The position numbers were made by a program, and so were the translations under genes. From Alkalibacterium putridalgicola (GTDB lineage: Bacteria > Bacillota > Bacilli > Lactobacillales > Carnobacteriaceae_A): DNA of 64,000 bases. The DNA lies in contig NZ_FOBL01000010.1 of NCBI RefSeq assembly GCF_900109825.1, positions 1-64,000 of the forward strand. The letters are read 5' to 3'. This document shows positions 46,199-56,571 of this stretch, one piece after another; the stretch's first letter is position 1; every line of letters begins with the position of its first letter. The notes beneath the pieces are model-generated. The model was not told the origin of the DNA. It worked only from the letters and a program-made list of their open reading frames with translations, and made no database searches.

Positions 46199-49013
46199 GG
46201 ATCATCTCTCCTTTTCCAGCTTGTTTTGTTAAGTATACGCACTTATCTTCCTCGATGAAAGCCTGTATTCGAGAATCAAAAGAAAAGTAGATGACTTGAA
46301 CGTCAGGATCAAATTCACTAAGGAGCTGATACATTTTTCTGACACGCTCATCATCAAGGTTGACAAAAGGATCATCGATCAATACAGGAAATCGTATGCT
46401 TTCTTTAGTCGCTTTTATAAAAGCCAGTCTCATCGAAATATACAGCGGTTCGACTGTTCCTCTGGATAAATCGTCGCTTCGCCATCTGCTGCCGAATCGG
46501 TCGATGATATACAGTACGTCATCCTCAAAAAACAATTTCTGATACCTGCCATTTGTCAAAAAACTGAAAAAGGATTCAGCAACTGAGAGTGCCTGAGGCA
46601 GTTTATCTTCTTTAGCATAATGCAGAGTTTTTTCGATGATCCCTGCTGCCGTTTTCAGTGATGACCATTTAGTTACCACTTCCTGATAATAGCTCTTTTC
46701 GTTTTCAAATTCCTGAAGAAGTTCAGTATATACTCCGCCATCTTCTAGCCGTCTGATCTTCATTTCATCCGTCATGATTTCTTTCATGCATTCTTTCTGT
46801 CGTTCACTTAATTTCTGATGCTGTTCGTTTAATTCATTCATATTTTTATTCACATCATTCAGTTTATATTGAATAGTTTCCTCGCCGTCTTTAACAGGGA
46901 CTTTCGCTGACAATACAGACAACCTGGCTTCTTTTCCCTGTTTTTCTTTCTGTGTAGCGTAGAGTCTGTATACGTCTTCTTCGTTTACACTACTCAGCGA
47001 ATCAATAAACTGCCGCTTGGTCTTTTTCAGTTCATTCAACTTCTGTACATAATAATTGATTTCATGCTGAACTGCTTCTGTCTGTTTGATGTACTCCTTC
47101 ATTCCGCGCTGTTCTCTCTTTATCTCTCTAAAAATACTCCGCATTTCTTTGAATTTTTCAAGAACATTTCCAGACAGGAACTTACGGGCAAAGGCTTCTT
47201 CAAAAGCATCCAGTTGTGTCTTCAGTCTAGTTTCAATGTCGTCAGTCTGCTGTTGTAATGCAGATTTTCTTTTTTCAAGTTCTCTGAGTTTCTGATAAAC
47301 AGTCCACTTGTCCTCGACGTCATCAAGAGCGACTTTCACTGAAAATGAATGGTTCAGTTTCCATTGGTTAAAGTCCTCTTCGATCGATGCTTGTGTCGTT
47401 TTTATGTTATCAAGTTCCTTGACGATATCTTCCTGTTTTGACTGATAATCATCATTCATGGCAAGAAGCTCTTTCCACTGATCACGCAAGTTTCTCTGCT
47501 GATAAAACAGATCCCGCTGATTATCAGAAGTGCTTTTTGAGGCTGTATTTTTTGTTCGAAAACCGGTATAAAAGGCTATTATGAGCACAAGTAATGAAGT
47601 CCCCAGACCTACCATCACATCTACTGTGATCAAATAGGCACTCAAAAGAAGAGCAGCTGAAAATACCGCCATTACAGGAAAATTAGTATTCTTCTCTTCT
47701 TTCTTAAGCTCCGAATCCTCTTCCATTGCATCGAGGGAATTGAATTCTGAAAGAGACATTAGTTTTGGTTCGATTTTATCCATCATATCATTATTTATGT
47801 TGATTCGATGCATGAGGTTTCGTTTGTCTTCCTCAAGCGCCAGGCGTTTCTTTTCCAGTTCCTTCCTCCGATTGCGAGTACTGTTCAGATAACTGATACC
47901 CGACTGTTCCAGTGCAGGTGGAATCTCGTCCGCAAGAGAGATATCTTCTCGGATTTTGATTTCAGTTATCATCTGTTCGAGATTTGATAAATCTTTCCTT
48001 TTCAGCTGCAGCGCCTGTACACTATCTTCCCAGCGATCCAGTTCTTTTTCGAACTGGCTTAATTCCTCTTCATTCTGCTGATACAGGATAAGTTCTTTAG
48101 ACGGTTTGTATTGATGCTGCAAGGTTTTCTGTTTATCCTGCAGTTCATTGATTTTCTGCTGATATGTTTCGACTTCACTGTTTGTCTGCTTCAACTGATA
48201 AAGTCCATCTTCGGGCAGATCTGGATCCGGCATCTTTTTCAACTGATTTTTGAGCAAATCGATTTCCTCTAAGGTCTCTTTATACTTCGATAGCTCATTC
48301 AAGTGGTTCAGTTCATCCAGGGTACTGGCCAGTTCCTTTTCTATTTCTTTCATCGTTTCCTGTTTAGATAAGTGAGACTTTATCAGATTGATATAGGATT
48401 CATTCTTCTCTTTAGCTTTTTCTACTCCACGCTGCTTTTCTTTCAATTTCAGTTGCAGCTGATTGATTTCAGGTTTTCTTCCCATCGGCTTAAATAATTT
48501 TCCCGCCTGGACATGATAATGGTCCGCCTGCTTTAAGTATTTCTCATGGCCGAGTGCTCCAATACTCAAGAAAAAGCGATTCAACTGTTCTTTGCTTAAA
48601 TCCTGAACATTTTCGATACCTTTCAGGTCAAATGAATAAATGTTTTCATAAAAAGAGCGGGACTTGCTGTAAAAGAGCATGGCTAACATTGCCTCATCAC
48701 CGGTCGTCCCGTCCTCAAGCGTTACAGTGACATCCCCGGTCACTTTTCCAGAAACACGTTCAATGCTGACTTCCCCAAACCGTTCATCCTGGATGATTAT
48801 TTTACCACCGTAACGGCTGCTTTCTTTTGGTTCGTAACGCTTGGCGGAGCTGTGCCGCGTGGGAAAGCCAAAAAACATACTATGGATGAATGACATCAAT
48901 GTCGATTTCCCTGCTTCATTTTCTCCCATGAACAAATGAAAAGGAGCTTGTATATCAAACTCAGTATCGATCCATTTGCCATAGCCATAAATAATCAATT
49001 TCTTAATTATCAT
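46182..49013 (-). CDS. yhaN: SbcC/Rad50-like ATPase YhaN with central membrane segments
   Basis: A 943-residue ATPase with Walker A GENEAGKSTLMSF near residue 35, very long coiled coils, and a C-terminal Walker B/signature region (SRGTVEPLYISMRLA, PVLIDDPFVNLDD). Two hydrophobic helices near residues 440-485 sit where Rad50/SbcC proteins carry a zinc hook, so the tips of the coiled coils may be membrane-embedded. Partner of YhaO nuclease; overlaps it by 11 bases. Confidence 0.92.
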   Translation of the reverse strand: MIIKKLIIYGYGKWIDTEFDIQAPFHLFMGENEAGKSTLMSFIHSMFFGFPTRHSSAKRYEPKESSRYGGKIIIQDERFGEVSIERVSGKVTGDVTVTLEDGTTGDEAMLAMLFYSKSRSFYENIYSFDLKGIENVQDLSKEQLNRFFLSIGALGHEKYLKQADHYHVQAGKLFKPMGRKPEINQLQLKLKEKQRGVEKAKEKNESYINLIKSHLSKQETMKEIEKELASTLDELNHLNELSKYKETLEEIDLLKNQLKKMPDPDLPEDGLYQLKQTNSEVETYQQKINELQDKQKTLQHQYKPSKELILYQQNEEELSQFEKELDRWEDSVQALQLKRKDLSNLEQMITEIKIREDISLADEIPPALEQSGISYLNSTRNRRKELEKKRLALEEDKRNLMHRININNDMMDKIEPKLMSLSEFNSLDAMEEDSELKKEEKNTNFPVMAVFSAALLLSAYLITVDVMVGLGTSLLVLIIAFYTGFRTKNTASKSTSDNQRDLFYQQRNLRDQWKELLAMNDDYQSKQEDIVKELDNIKTTQASIEEDFNQWKLNHSFSVKVALDDVEDKWTVYQKLRELEKRKSALQQQTDDIETRLKTQLDAFEEAFARKFLSGNVLEKFKEMRSIFREIKREQRGMKEYIKQTEAVQHEINYYVQKLNELKKTKRQFIDSLSSVNEEDVYRLYATQKEKQGKEARLSVLSAKVPVKDGEETIQYKLNDVNKNMNELNEQHQKLSERQKECMKEIMTDEMKIRRLEDGGVYTELLQEFENEKSYYQEVVTKWSSLKTAAGIIEKTLHYAKEDKLPQALSVAESFFSFLTNGRYQKLFFEDDVLYIIDRFGSRWRSDDLSRGTVEPLYISMRLAFIKATKESIRFPVLIDDPFVNLDDERVRKMYQLLSEFDPDVQVIYFSFDSRIQAFIEEDKCVYLTKQAGKGEMIHEENL

Positions 49014-50235
49014 AACTGATCTCGTCTCCTAAATCCTGCACCAGTAACTGCTTGGCTGCATCAATGCTGTCATTTTTTATTTTTTCCTGATCATCATCAA
49101 CATACCTGGCATAAGCATGCTGAGAAAACAGCTCCTGAGTCATTTCCTGAAACGTTTCGTCTTTGCTGACATCACTCACAGCCTTTTCCCAAGCGGAGGG
49201 AAAGGAACTTTCAAGCGAAAGCACCTGTTGATCAGTATTATTCACTTTGATTCGGGCTGAAACGATATAAACGAATGCTGACGGGCCGATTTTTTGGAAA
49301 ACCTGATAAAAAGCTTCATCTTCCAACTTCTGAATAACTGTCTGCGGAGTATCTGGTGAAATTGACAGATTAAGACTGATCAGCGAATTGGTTAACTCTT
49401 CATTAGCCAGACCTTCTTTTATTTCATCAAAAATCCCGTTCATAGATTCATGAGAGGTGACATCCAGATCCACTGTCTGCCATCTGATATCTGCAGTTGG
49501 GATAAACGTCACGTCTTCATGAGATTTTGTCAGTTCCACGAGCAGACATCCTTTTTCACCGGCTTCATTTTTGTGTCTCCCTTGAGTATTTCCGCTGTAA
49601 TAGACAAGCGGATCCTGTGAGAGCTGCTGTCGTTTGTGGATATGCCCCAGTGCCCAGTAGTCATAATTCTTTTCCTTAAGCTCTGACAAGCTAAAGGGAG
49701 CATACCGTGCATGTTCTGCGGCCTGACCTTCCATGAAGCCATGAAGCATTCCTATATGGAAATCGCATTTTACATTCCTGGATGGATAGTCGCTGATTTT
49801 TCTTTCTTCTATCCAGTTCCGGTCATAACTGAAGCCACTGACTGCCACATTTTCATGACTCGCTGTCTCCAGTATCTTCGTTTCGACTTCCGGACCGAAC
49901 ACAACGACATTCTCCGGCAGCGCAAGGTGTAGTTCATCATTGGTCAAAAAATCATGATTACCATGTATGAGAAAAACACTGATATCAGCTTCATTCAAAC
50001 GGTCCAGTTCCTTTCTCAGGTGGACCTGTGCACGGATACTACGGTCTTCTATGTCGTAAATATCACCTGCAAGCAGAACAAAGTCGACGTGATGGGAAAG
50101 GGCTGCATCGACAATATTTCTTAGTGATTCAAATGTCGATGCTTTAATTTTGTTGAAAAGCTCTTCTGGTATGTTTATTAATCCTTTGAAAGGACTGTCT
50201 AAATGTAAATCAGCTGCATGTATGTATCGAACCAT
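49003..50235 (-). CDS. yhaO: SbcD/Mre11-like metallophosphoesterase YhaO
   Basis: A 410-residue calcineurin-like nuclease with ADLHLDSPF, GDIYD, GNHD and GHIHKRQ metal-binding motifs. With YhaN it forms a putative Mre11-Rad50-like DNA-repair complex. ATG at 50235 chosen (MVRYIHAADLHL) with AAAGGA nine bases upstream; in-frame starts reach 50259 (GTG). Confidence 0.93.
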   Translation of the reverse strand: MVRYIHAADLHLDSPFKGLINIPEELFNKIKASTFESLRNIVDAALSHHVDFVLLAGDIYDIEDRSIRAQVHLRKELDRLNEADISVFLIHGNHDFLTNDELHLALPENVVVFGPEVETKILETASHENVAVSGFSYDRNWIEERKISDYPSRNVKCDFHIGMLHGFMEGQAAEHARYAPFSLSELKEKNYDYWALGHIHKRQQLSQDPLVYYSGNTQGRHKNEAGEKGCLLVELTKSHEDVTFIPTADIRWQTVDLDVTSHESMNGIFDEIKEGLANEELTNSLISLNLSISPDTPQTVIQKLEDEAFYQVFQKIGPSAFVYIVSARIKVNNTDQQVLSLESSFPSAWEKAVSDVSKDETFQEMTQELFSQHAYARYVDDDQEKIKNDSIDAAKQLLVQDLGDEISYDN

Positions 50236-50283
50236 TTTCATCCATCCTTTTTCGGGCACGTATGTTCTTTATAGTTTTCAGGA

Positions 50284-50312
50284 AAAGGACTCACTCCACG
50301 AGTAAGTCCTTT
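50284..50312 (-). terminator. Terminator of yheA
   Basis: 12-base arms with one mismatch (50284-50295, 50301-50312) and a T-rich tail on the minus strand. Confidence 0.7.
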
Positions 50313-50322
50313 CTAAAAACTC

Positions 50323-50664
50323 TTATTGATACAATTCTCTGACAGGTTTCAGAACTGTCTGATTGATATCATCGATCATTTGTCCAACACTTTTTTCAGC
50401 TTCGAGCAAGTTAGTGATCAGTTCGTTCTCACCGATCTTATTTGAAACTTCCTGTGCCTGTTGAGCTTCTTCTTCAGTGATTTCCTGACCACTCATTTGT
50501 TTCTGTTGAATCAGTTGCTGAACTTGTCTGAACTCATTGAATACCTGATTTGCTTCTTCATCTTCTTTTACAGCTTTGAATGCTGCATCAAGTTTTTGAA
50601 ATTCATCAGTTTTTCTTAAATCTTGTTCCAATTGGTTAGCCGTGTCATAAATATTTACGGACAT
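50323..50664 (-). CDS. yheA: YlbF/YmcA/YheA family regulator (UPF0342)
   Basis: A 113-residue all-helical, Gln/Glu-rich protein of the YlbF/YmcA superfamily, closest in length and context to YheA, which neighbours yhaO in staphylococci and bacilli. Paralogs guide RNase Y; the role of YheA itself is not defined. Confidence 0.9.
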   Translation of the reverse strand: MSVNIYDTANQLEQDLRKTDEFQKLDAAFKAVKEDEEANQVFNEFRQVQQLIQQKQMSGQEITEEEAQQAQEVSNKIGENELITNLLEAEKSVGQMIDDINQTVLKPVRELYQ

Positions 50665-50769
50665 ACTATCATCCCTTCAGTTTTCGTTCCTATACGAACG
50701 TTTTTTCTTCCTTTACAAGTGTATCATGAATAGAAAACAGATACCAGAAAAGATTCATTTTCGCTTTAC

Positions 50770-52887
50770 CTACTCGTTTTGTGTTCTGTTTCTGAATCGT
50801 TCGAACAGCTCGCTGGTTTTATCTTTAAAGAGAGAGGCTCCCTCTTTTATTATTTCCCCAGCTTCTTCCATTCCGCCGGTGAACTGTTCAAAAATGGTTG
50901 AATCCTGTTCTTGCTGATAGCCTTCACCAGCCTCTTCAACTAAGAAAGTGGACTGTTCAGTGTGAGGAAGGATCCCTTCCATTTGAGCCTTTAACACCAT
51001 ACCGATACCTTGTGAACTATAAGTAGTCAGATGGTAGGCATTGCGGTCATAACCCGTCCAGCTTGCCAGCACGATATCAGGTGTATAGCCGACGATCCAT
51101 TGATCATTGGAACCGACACCGGTTGCTGTCTGGGTAGTTCCAGTTTTGCCGGCAACTTTAAAGCCATCAGGCTGATTATTTCTTGCTGTACCTGATTCAA
51201 AGACACTCAACAGCATACTGTTCATTTCACTGGTCACATCCTTGGACAGGACACGTGTCATATTTGCTTCTGTATTGTCTACGATGATAGCCCCGGTAGC
51301 ATCCACGATTTTTGTAATGAAACGCGGTTCGGCTCGCAGTCCGTCATTCGAAAAGACACTGTAGGCACTTGCGATCTCCAGTGGAGAAACGCCTTTATGC
51401 CATCCGCCGCCTAACGCAAGGGTACCAAGGGTCCGTTCCCCTTCTTCAACATCGATACCGAATCGTTCCAGTTTTCTGACACTTTTATCGATGCCTATTT
51501 CATTGAGCAGCCAGACTGTCGGTGCGTTCAAACTTCTGGATAAGGCATTATACATTGGGACTTCTCCCTCATATGTTCCAGATAGATTCGTAGGGGTATA
51601 CTCTGTTTCTCCATATGACAGTTCTTCATCTACCAGCATGGAATAGGGATCATACCCTTCTTCCAGAGCAGGAGCATAAACACCAAGCGGCTTGATGACA
51701 GATCCTGGCTGCCTGTAACTCTGTGTCGCTCTGTTCAGACCTCTAAACGTGTACTCGCCACGCCCGCCAACAACAGCTGTCACCCCTCCCGTTTTCGGGT
51801 TCAATGCTATGGAGGCGCTTTGTGCTATCGTGCCATCTGGAGCCGTCTCAAACAGGCGGTTATTTTCATAGACAGCATCCATCTGCTGCTGATGTGTCTG
51901 ATTGAGTGAAGTGTAGATCGTATAACCATTGTTCAGCAGATCTTCTTCTTCGATTCCATAGTCATTACTGGCTTCATTGATCACCGCATCAAAATAATAC
52001 GGGTAACGGTAATTATCCTGCCTGTTATAGCCGTCTGACAAATCCAGCTCTGTTTTCTGATAAGCCAGTTTTTCCTCTGTGGTTATAACTTCTGTATCTT
52101 CCATTAATTTCAGAACGACATTTCGCCGTTCGATCGCCCGTTCATAGTCATCGATCGGGTTATAGTGACTCGGCGCTTTCAGCATAGCTGCTAGAGAAGC
52201 GGCTTCCGGAACCGTCACTTCATCAGCCGATTTCCCAAAATATTTAAGCGAGGCATCTTCCACGCCCCAAACGCCATTTCCGAAGTAGGCATTGTTCAAA
52301 TACATTTCAAGGATATAATCCTTGTTGTAATTCTTTTCTATTTCGATGGCTAGGAAAAGTTCTTTCAGTTTCCTCATGATCGTCTGGTCAGCTGATAAAT
52401 AAGCATTTTTTGCCAGCTGCTGCGTAATGGTACTCCCGCCACCGACGATTCTACCTCGGTTGACCACATAGCCTATTGCTGCCCGACCCAGACCGATAGG
52501 ATCGAATCCTCTATGTTGACGGAATCGCTGATCCTCAGTAGCAATGACGGCATCGGTTATATTTTTCGATATTTCATCGATTTCACTATATGTTCCTTTT
52601 TGTGCATAAAGCTGTCCCGCTTCTTCTCCCGAGTCATCAATGACCGTTGTGGGCTGAGCCAGACCGGCGTGCAGAGAATCCACATCTGCCGCTTCTGCCA
52701 GGATGGCTAAATAAACACTAAATACTAAGGCTACTGTCAATCCGAAAAGCATCAGCAATTTAGTCATATGCAGCTTTTTCCACTTTCTTCTTAAAAGAAG
52801 GAACATGCGCTGGAGTCCTGGTGATACGTATGCATGGACTCGACTGAAACCTTTTTTAACCCTGTTCTTCATTTCATTTTTAGTCAT
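50770..52887 (-). CDS. Class A penicillin-binding protein (PBP1A/2A type)
   Basis: A 705-residue bifunctional peptidoglycan synthase. A cytoplasmic basic tail, one membrane helix (about 43-65), glycosyltransferase domain (IATEDQRFRQHRGFD, GGSTITQQLAKN) and transpeptidase domain with SVIK (active serine), SLN and KTGT motifs. It lacks a long Gly/Pro tail. Monocistronic. Confidence 0.95.
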   Translation of the reverse strand: MTKNEMKNRVKKGFSRVHAYVSPGLQRMFLLLRRKWKKLHMTKLLMLFGLTVALVFSVYLAILAEAADVDSLHAGLAQPTTVIDDSGEEAGQLYAQKGTYSEIDEISKNITDAVIATEDQRFRQHRGFDPIGLGRAAIGYVVNRGRIVGGGSTITQQLAKNAYLSADQTIMRKLKELFLAIEIEKNYNKDYILEMYLNNAYFGNGVWGVEDASLKYFGKSADEVTVPEAASLAAMLKAPSHYNPIDDYERAIERRNVVLKLMEDTEVITTEEKLAYQKTELDLSDGYNRQDNYRYPYYFDAVINEASNDYGIEEEDLLNNGYTIYTSLNQTHQQQMDAVYENNRLFETAPDGTIAQSASIALNPKTGGVTAVVGGRGEYTFRGLNRATQSYRQPGSVIKPLGVYAPALEEGYDPYSMLVDEELSYGETEYTPTNLSGTYEGEVPMYNALSRSLNAPTVWLLNEIGIDKSVRKLERFGIDVEEGERTLGTLALGGGWHKGVSPLEIASAYSVFSNDGLRAEPRFITKIVDATGAIIVDNTEANMTRVLSKDVTSEMNSMLLSVFESGTARNNQPDGFKVAGKTGTTQTATGVGSNDQWIVGYTPDIVLASWTGYDRNAYHLTTYSSQGIGMVLKAQMEGILPHTEQSTFLVEEAGEGYQQEQDSTIFEQFTGGMEEAGEIIKEGASLFKDKTSELFERFRNRTQNE

Positions 52888-52984
52888 AATAATCCCTCTA
52901 TAGCTTTTATCATCTCTTATCTCAAGGTTACCATATTCACCGCATTAGTCTATCAGACCTTAGGATGATAAATGATGCGATCGA

Positions 52985-53950
52985 TCAAACACTTTCCCTG
53001 AGCTCTTTTAGAATATCTTCTATTTCACCCATATCTTCCGCATGGGCACCGCTTGCCAGAGGATGGCCTCCACCGCGATGCTGTGAGGCTACGGTATTGA
53101 TCACTGGTCCTTTAGATCTTAAGCGGGCGCGGAAAGCTCCTTCTGGCTGTTCCACGAATACAGCCCATATTTTAACACCTGCGATTTTTCCAAGAAAAGG
53201 CACGATCGGATGTGTATCTCCATCTTCATTTCCAAGTGACTTCAATATATCCTGTGTGAGAATGATATGTCCTACGCCATCTTCAGACAAGGTGAAATTT
53301 TCTAGAGCATACCCCATCAGTTTACTCGTATGCGGCTGGATCTCGTTCATTTTATTGTTCAATTCTGTATGTGAGAAATCAAACGTCATCAGTTCACTGG
53401 CTACCTTCATCGTATAAGGCGATGTCCCGTCATATAGGAAACGGTTCGTATCGCCGACGATCCCTCCATAAAGAAGGCGTGCCGCTTTACTGGTCATCGT
53501 TATTTCATCCGGGAATGTCAGCCATAAGTCGGCGATCATTTCACTGCAGCTGCTTGCTTGTGTGTTGACCCATTCGACTTCTCCATAAGGATCATCGAGC
53601 GGATGATGATCGATTTTGATCCACTGTTTGGCCAGTTTATAATGATCACCATCAATACGCTTTATGTTCGCTGTATCCGTTACAATGACCAGTGCCTCAT
53701 CGTAAAGGTCCTGTTCGACATAATCCATTGTATCCAGATAATTCAAGTCATCCACTGAAGCTCCAGCAGCATAGACTGTTTTTTCAGGAAAATTGGCTTT
53801 TATGAGTTCCTTTAGTCCACATTGAGAACCAATAGCATCCGGATCAGGTCTGACATGCCGATGAATGATGATCGTATCCCATTTTTTTATGATATCCCAG
53901 ACCGCTTTCTTCAGATCGAGATCCTGTAAATTCTCAGATTTCAATTTCAT
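52985..53950 (-). CDS. nrnA: Bifunctional oligoribonuclease and pAp phosphatase NrnA
   Basis: A 321-residue DHH-DHHA1 phosphodiesterase that degrades nanoRNA and pAp. Metal motifs HRHVRPDPDAIGS, VTDTAN, DHHP and the DHHA1 glycine motif GGGHPLASGAH are intact. Follows ytoI (21-base gap). Confidence 0.95.
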   Translation of the reverse strand: MKLKSENLQDLDLKKAVWDIIKKWDTIIIHRHVRPDPDAIGSQCGLKELIKANFPEKTVYAAGASVDDLNYLDTMDYVEQDLYDEALVIVTDTANIKRIDGDHYKLAKQWIKIDHHPLDDPYGEVEWVNTQASSCSEMIADLWLTFPDEITMTSKAARLLYGGIVGDTNRFLYDGTSPYTMKVASELMTFDFSHTELNNKMNEIQPHTSKLMGYALENFTLSEDGVGHIILTQDILKSLGNEDGDTHPIVPFLGKIAGVKIWAVFVEQPEGAFRARLRSKGPVINTVASQHRGGGHPLASGAHAEDMGEIEDILKELRESV

Positions 53951-53971
53951 AGATATTGCTCCTTTTTCCTG

Positions 53972-55276
53972 CTATTTTTTTTGGATAAGCTGACATACGA
54001 CCAGTGCTTTGGCCGCCAGTACTTTTTCTGAATAAACCTGCACATCCAATCGTGCTGAACGCCTGTTTTCATCAAATACAAGAGGTTTGATCGTCAGCGC
54101 GTTCCCTAAGTGTATCATATTGAAATAATGCAGGTTCATCTGTTCAACAACCAGATTTTTCTTTTTTAATTTTGATAAGTAATTGTACACAGACTCCGTG
54201 ATCACTTCACTCAATACCCCGAAAGATATAGTTCCCATGCTATCTGTCGATTGTGGGGTGACTTGAAAAACATAACTTTCGTCATCCGATTCTTTGATCA
54301 TCTGATTGATCTGATCGGCAATAGTATCACCAGACTGGGGCTGTTTCTGAACAGACTGCATGGCTTTCATGATATCCTGACGAGATATGACACCGACCAG
54401 TGTCATATCATCCGACACGACCGGCATGACCTCTAAACCGTCCCATATCATTGTATGCGCAACGGAAGCTACGCTCATATGTTTTTTTGCATAAGCCGGA
54501 TTTCTTGTCATCACTTTCTCTATCTGAACAGAATCATCCTGTCCAACAACATCTTTCGCAGTGACAATGCCTGCCAGTCTCATATCCGGAAGTACCACAG
54601 GGAATCTGGAATGGGTGCTTTCCTGATTGAGCATGCGATACGTATAGACAGTGTTTTCTTTTTTCAGGTACTGCGTTCGTTCAAGGGGAGTGTATATATT
54701 GTGTATACGTAGTATTTCCTTTTTTATTAACTGATCCGTCATTGCCCGATTGATCATTGTTCCAACAGTAAAGGTATCATACGACGTACTGATCAGCGGC
54801 AGTTCTTTTTGATTTGCCAGCTGGATAACATGCTCACTCGGCTTGAATCCTCCAGTGATCAACACAGCTGCGCCGTGAAGTAATGAGAGTTCCTGAGCTT
54901 CGTCCCGGTTCCCGATGATCATCAGTGATTCCCCAGAGATATAGCGAAGCATCGCTTCTTCCGTCATGGCTCCAATGACAAATTTAGCCAATGTTTTTCT
55001 CAGTCCCCGAAAGCCGCCGTGAACCTCGCCATCAATGATTTTCACGATTTCTTCGTAAGTCAGATTCTCGATATTCTCACTATTTTTTGATTCGATCCGA
55101 ACGGTCCCGACGCGTTCGATCGTTGAAACCAGGCCGAGATTGTCAGCTTCTTTGATCGCACGGTAGGCTGTCCCTTCACTGACATTCAATTCTTTAGCGA
55201 TCAGACGTACAGATAATTTTTCGCCGACCGGGAGTGCTTCAATAAATGTTAAGATCTGCTCATGCTTAGTTTTCAT
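53972..55276 (-). CDS. YtoI-like regulator: HTH, DRTGG, CBS pair, thioesterase-like domain
   Basis: A 434-residue multidomain protein: N-terminal winged helix (VRLIAKELNVSEGTAYRAI, about 22-40), a DRTGG domain, two CBS domains (LAGIVTAKDV, LVGVISRQDI), and a C-terminal hot-dog thioesterase-like domain (YFNMIHLGNALTIKPLVFDENR). CBS and DRTGG domains suggest nucleotide sensing; regulated genes are unknown. Same position next to nrnA as B. subtilis ytoI. Confidence 0.9.
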   Translation of the reverse strand: MKTKHEQILTFIEALPVGEKLSVRLIAKELNVSEGTAYRAIKEADNLGLVSTIERVGTVRIESKNSENIENLTYEEIVKIIDGEVHGGFRGLRKTLAKFVIGAMTEEAMLRYISGESLMIIGNRDEAQELSLLHGAAVLITGGFKPSEHVIQLANQKELPLISTSYDTFTVGTMINRAMTDQLIKKEILRIHNIYTPLERTQYLKKENTVYTYRMLNQESTHSRFPVVLPDMRLAGIVTAKDVVGQDDSVQIEKVMTRNPAYAKKHMSVASVAHTMIWDGLEVMPVVSDDMTLVGVISRQDIMKAMQSVQKQPQSGDTIADQINQMIKESDDESYVFQVTPQSTDSMGTISFGVLSEVITESVYNYLSKLKKKNLVVEQMNLHYFNMIHLGNALTIKPLVFDENRRSARLDVQVYSEKVLAAKALVVCQLIQKK

Positions 55277-55278
55277 TT

Positions 55279-56421
55279 TTAATCAGTATTCCTTTCATCA
55301 GGAAATTTTTGCCATAAAGGCAAGGGGATATTTTCAAAGACAACGGAGTCTAAACCAGTAACCGTTATTCCCAGGAGCCTAACACTCAAGTCCAGGCTTT
55401 CCTCTTCCCAGATGGAGACGGCGATCTGAAACAACTCCTCTTCATCATCAATATAATCAGGAAAAGTCCGCCGTCTGGTATAGGTCTGAAAATCTTCATA
55501 ACGAATCTTCAGGACCACGGTTTTCCCATGTTTCTGCTTTTTACTCATATTCCTCATTACTTTAGCTGATAACTCTCTTAAAGCACCTATGACTTCATTT
55601 TCAGAAATCAGATTATGAGCAAAGGTCGATTCTTTACCTATGGACTTAGGTTCGCGGTCATTTTTCACTTCACTGTTGTCGATGCCTCTCACTTTTCTGT
55701 AGAGGGAATGTCCCATTTTCCCGAAATGCCTGACCAGCTCAAGTTCTTCTTTATCAAACAGATCCTGCCCGTTGTAAATACCTATGGCATGCATTTTTTC
55801 TACAGACTTCTCTCCGACACCATGGTATTTCTCAATGGGGAGATGAACCAGAAAATCATGCGCTTTATCCGGTGGAATCACCGTGATCCCGTTCGGTTTG
55901 TTGTAATCGGAGGCCAGCTTAGCCAGGAATTTATTATAAGAGACCCCGGCCGAACAGGTTAAGTTCAGTTCGGAGTGGATCTCTTTTCTTATCCTCTCCG
56001 CAATAAGCGTCGCACTTTTCTGATCGATACGATTAGTCGTTACATCCAGATAGGCCTCATCCAGGGATAGAGGCTGTATTTTATCTGTATAGCGCCTGAA
56101 AATCTGATGCATCTTGCTGGATGCTTCTCTGTACAAGTCAAAGTTAGGGGGAACAAACAGCGCTTTCGGACACAATTCGAAGGCTTTCTGTGCACTCATT
56201 GCAGAATGGATACCGTATTTTCGCGCTTCATAATTGGCTGTGGTCACCACTCCCCTTCCGCCAGTATCCTTAGGATGTCTGGCTATGACCACAGGTTTGT
56301 TTTTCAGAGAAGGGTCTTCCCTTATTTCTACTGAAGCATAAAAGGCATCCATGTCGATATGAATGATTTTTCGCGATGTATCTTTTTTTGGTTCATCGAA
56401 TGTCAGGATGCCATAGCGCAT
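55279..56421 (-). CDS. dinB: DNA polymerase IV
   Basis: A 380-residue Y-family translesion polymerase with catalytic IHIDMDAFYASVE and SLDEAYLDVT motifs and a complete little-finger domain. The C-terminus lacks an obvious QLxLF beta-clamp motif (ends IPLPLWQKFPDERNTD, where PLWQKF may serve). Two bases from ytoI, so probably co-transcribed. Confidence 0.94.
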   Translation of the reverse strand: MRYGILTFDEPKKDTSRKIIHIDMDAFYASVEIREDPSLKNKPVVIARHPKDTGGRGVVTTANYEARKYGIHSAMSAQKAFELCPKALFVPPNFDLYREASSKMHQIFRRYTDKIQPLSLDEAYLDVTTNRIDQKSATLIAERIRKEIHSELNLTCSAGVSYNKFLAKLASDYNKPNGITVIPPDKAHDFLVHLPIEKYHGVGEKSVEKMHAIGIYNGQDLFDKEELELVRHFGKMGHSLYRKVRGIDNSEVKNDREPKSIGKESTFAHNLISENEVIGALRELSAKVMRNMSKKQKHGKTVVLKIRYEDFQTYTRRRTFPDYIDDEEELFQIAVSIWEEESLDLSVRLLGITVTGLDSVVFENIPLPLWQKFPDERNTD

Positions 56422-56528
56422 TGTTCTCCCTCCCTGCCTTACTGCTTACACGTATTATACTAAAAATTTGTCGAAATAACGAACCTCTCAAAGGAATGAC
56501 CCGTTGATTTTTATCTGATATAAGAAAA

Positions 56529-56559
56529 AACAAGCAGAGTCATAAACGCTCTACTTGTT
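56529..56559 (-). terminator. Terminator of yajC-comN
   Basis: 11-base arms with one mismatch (56529-56539, 56549-56559) and a T-run on the minus strand, 13 bases after the comN stop. Confidence 0.75.
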
Positions 56560-56571
56560 CTTGTTTAGTTA

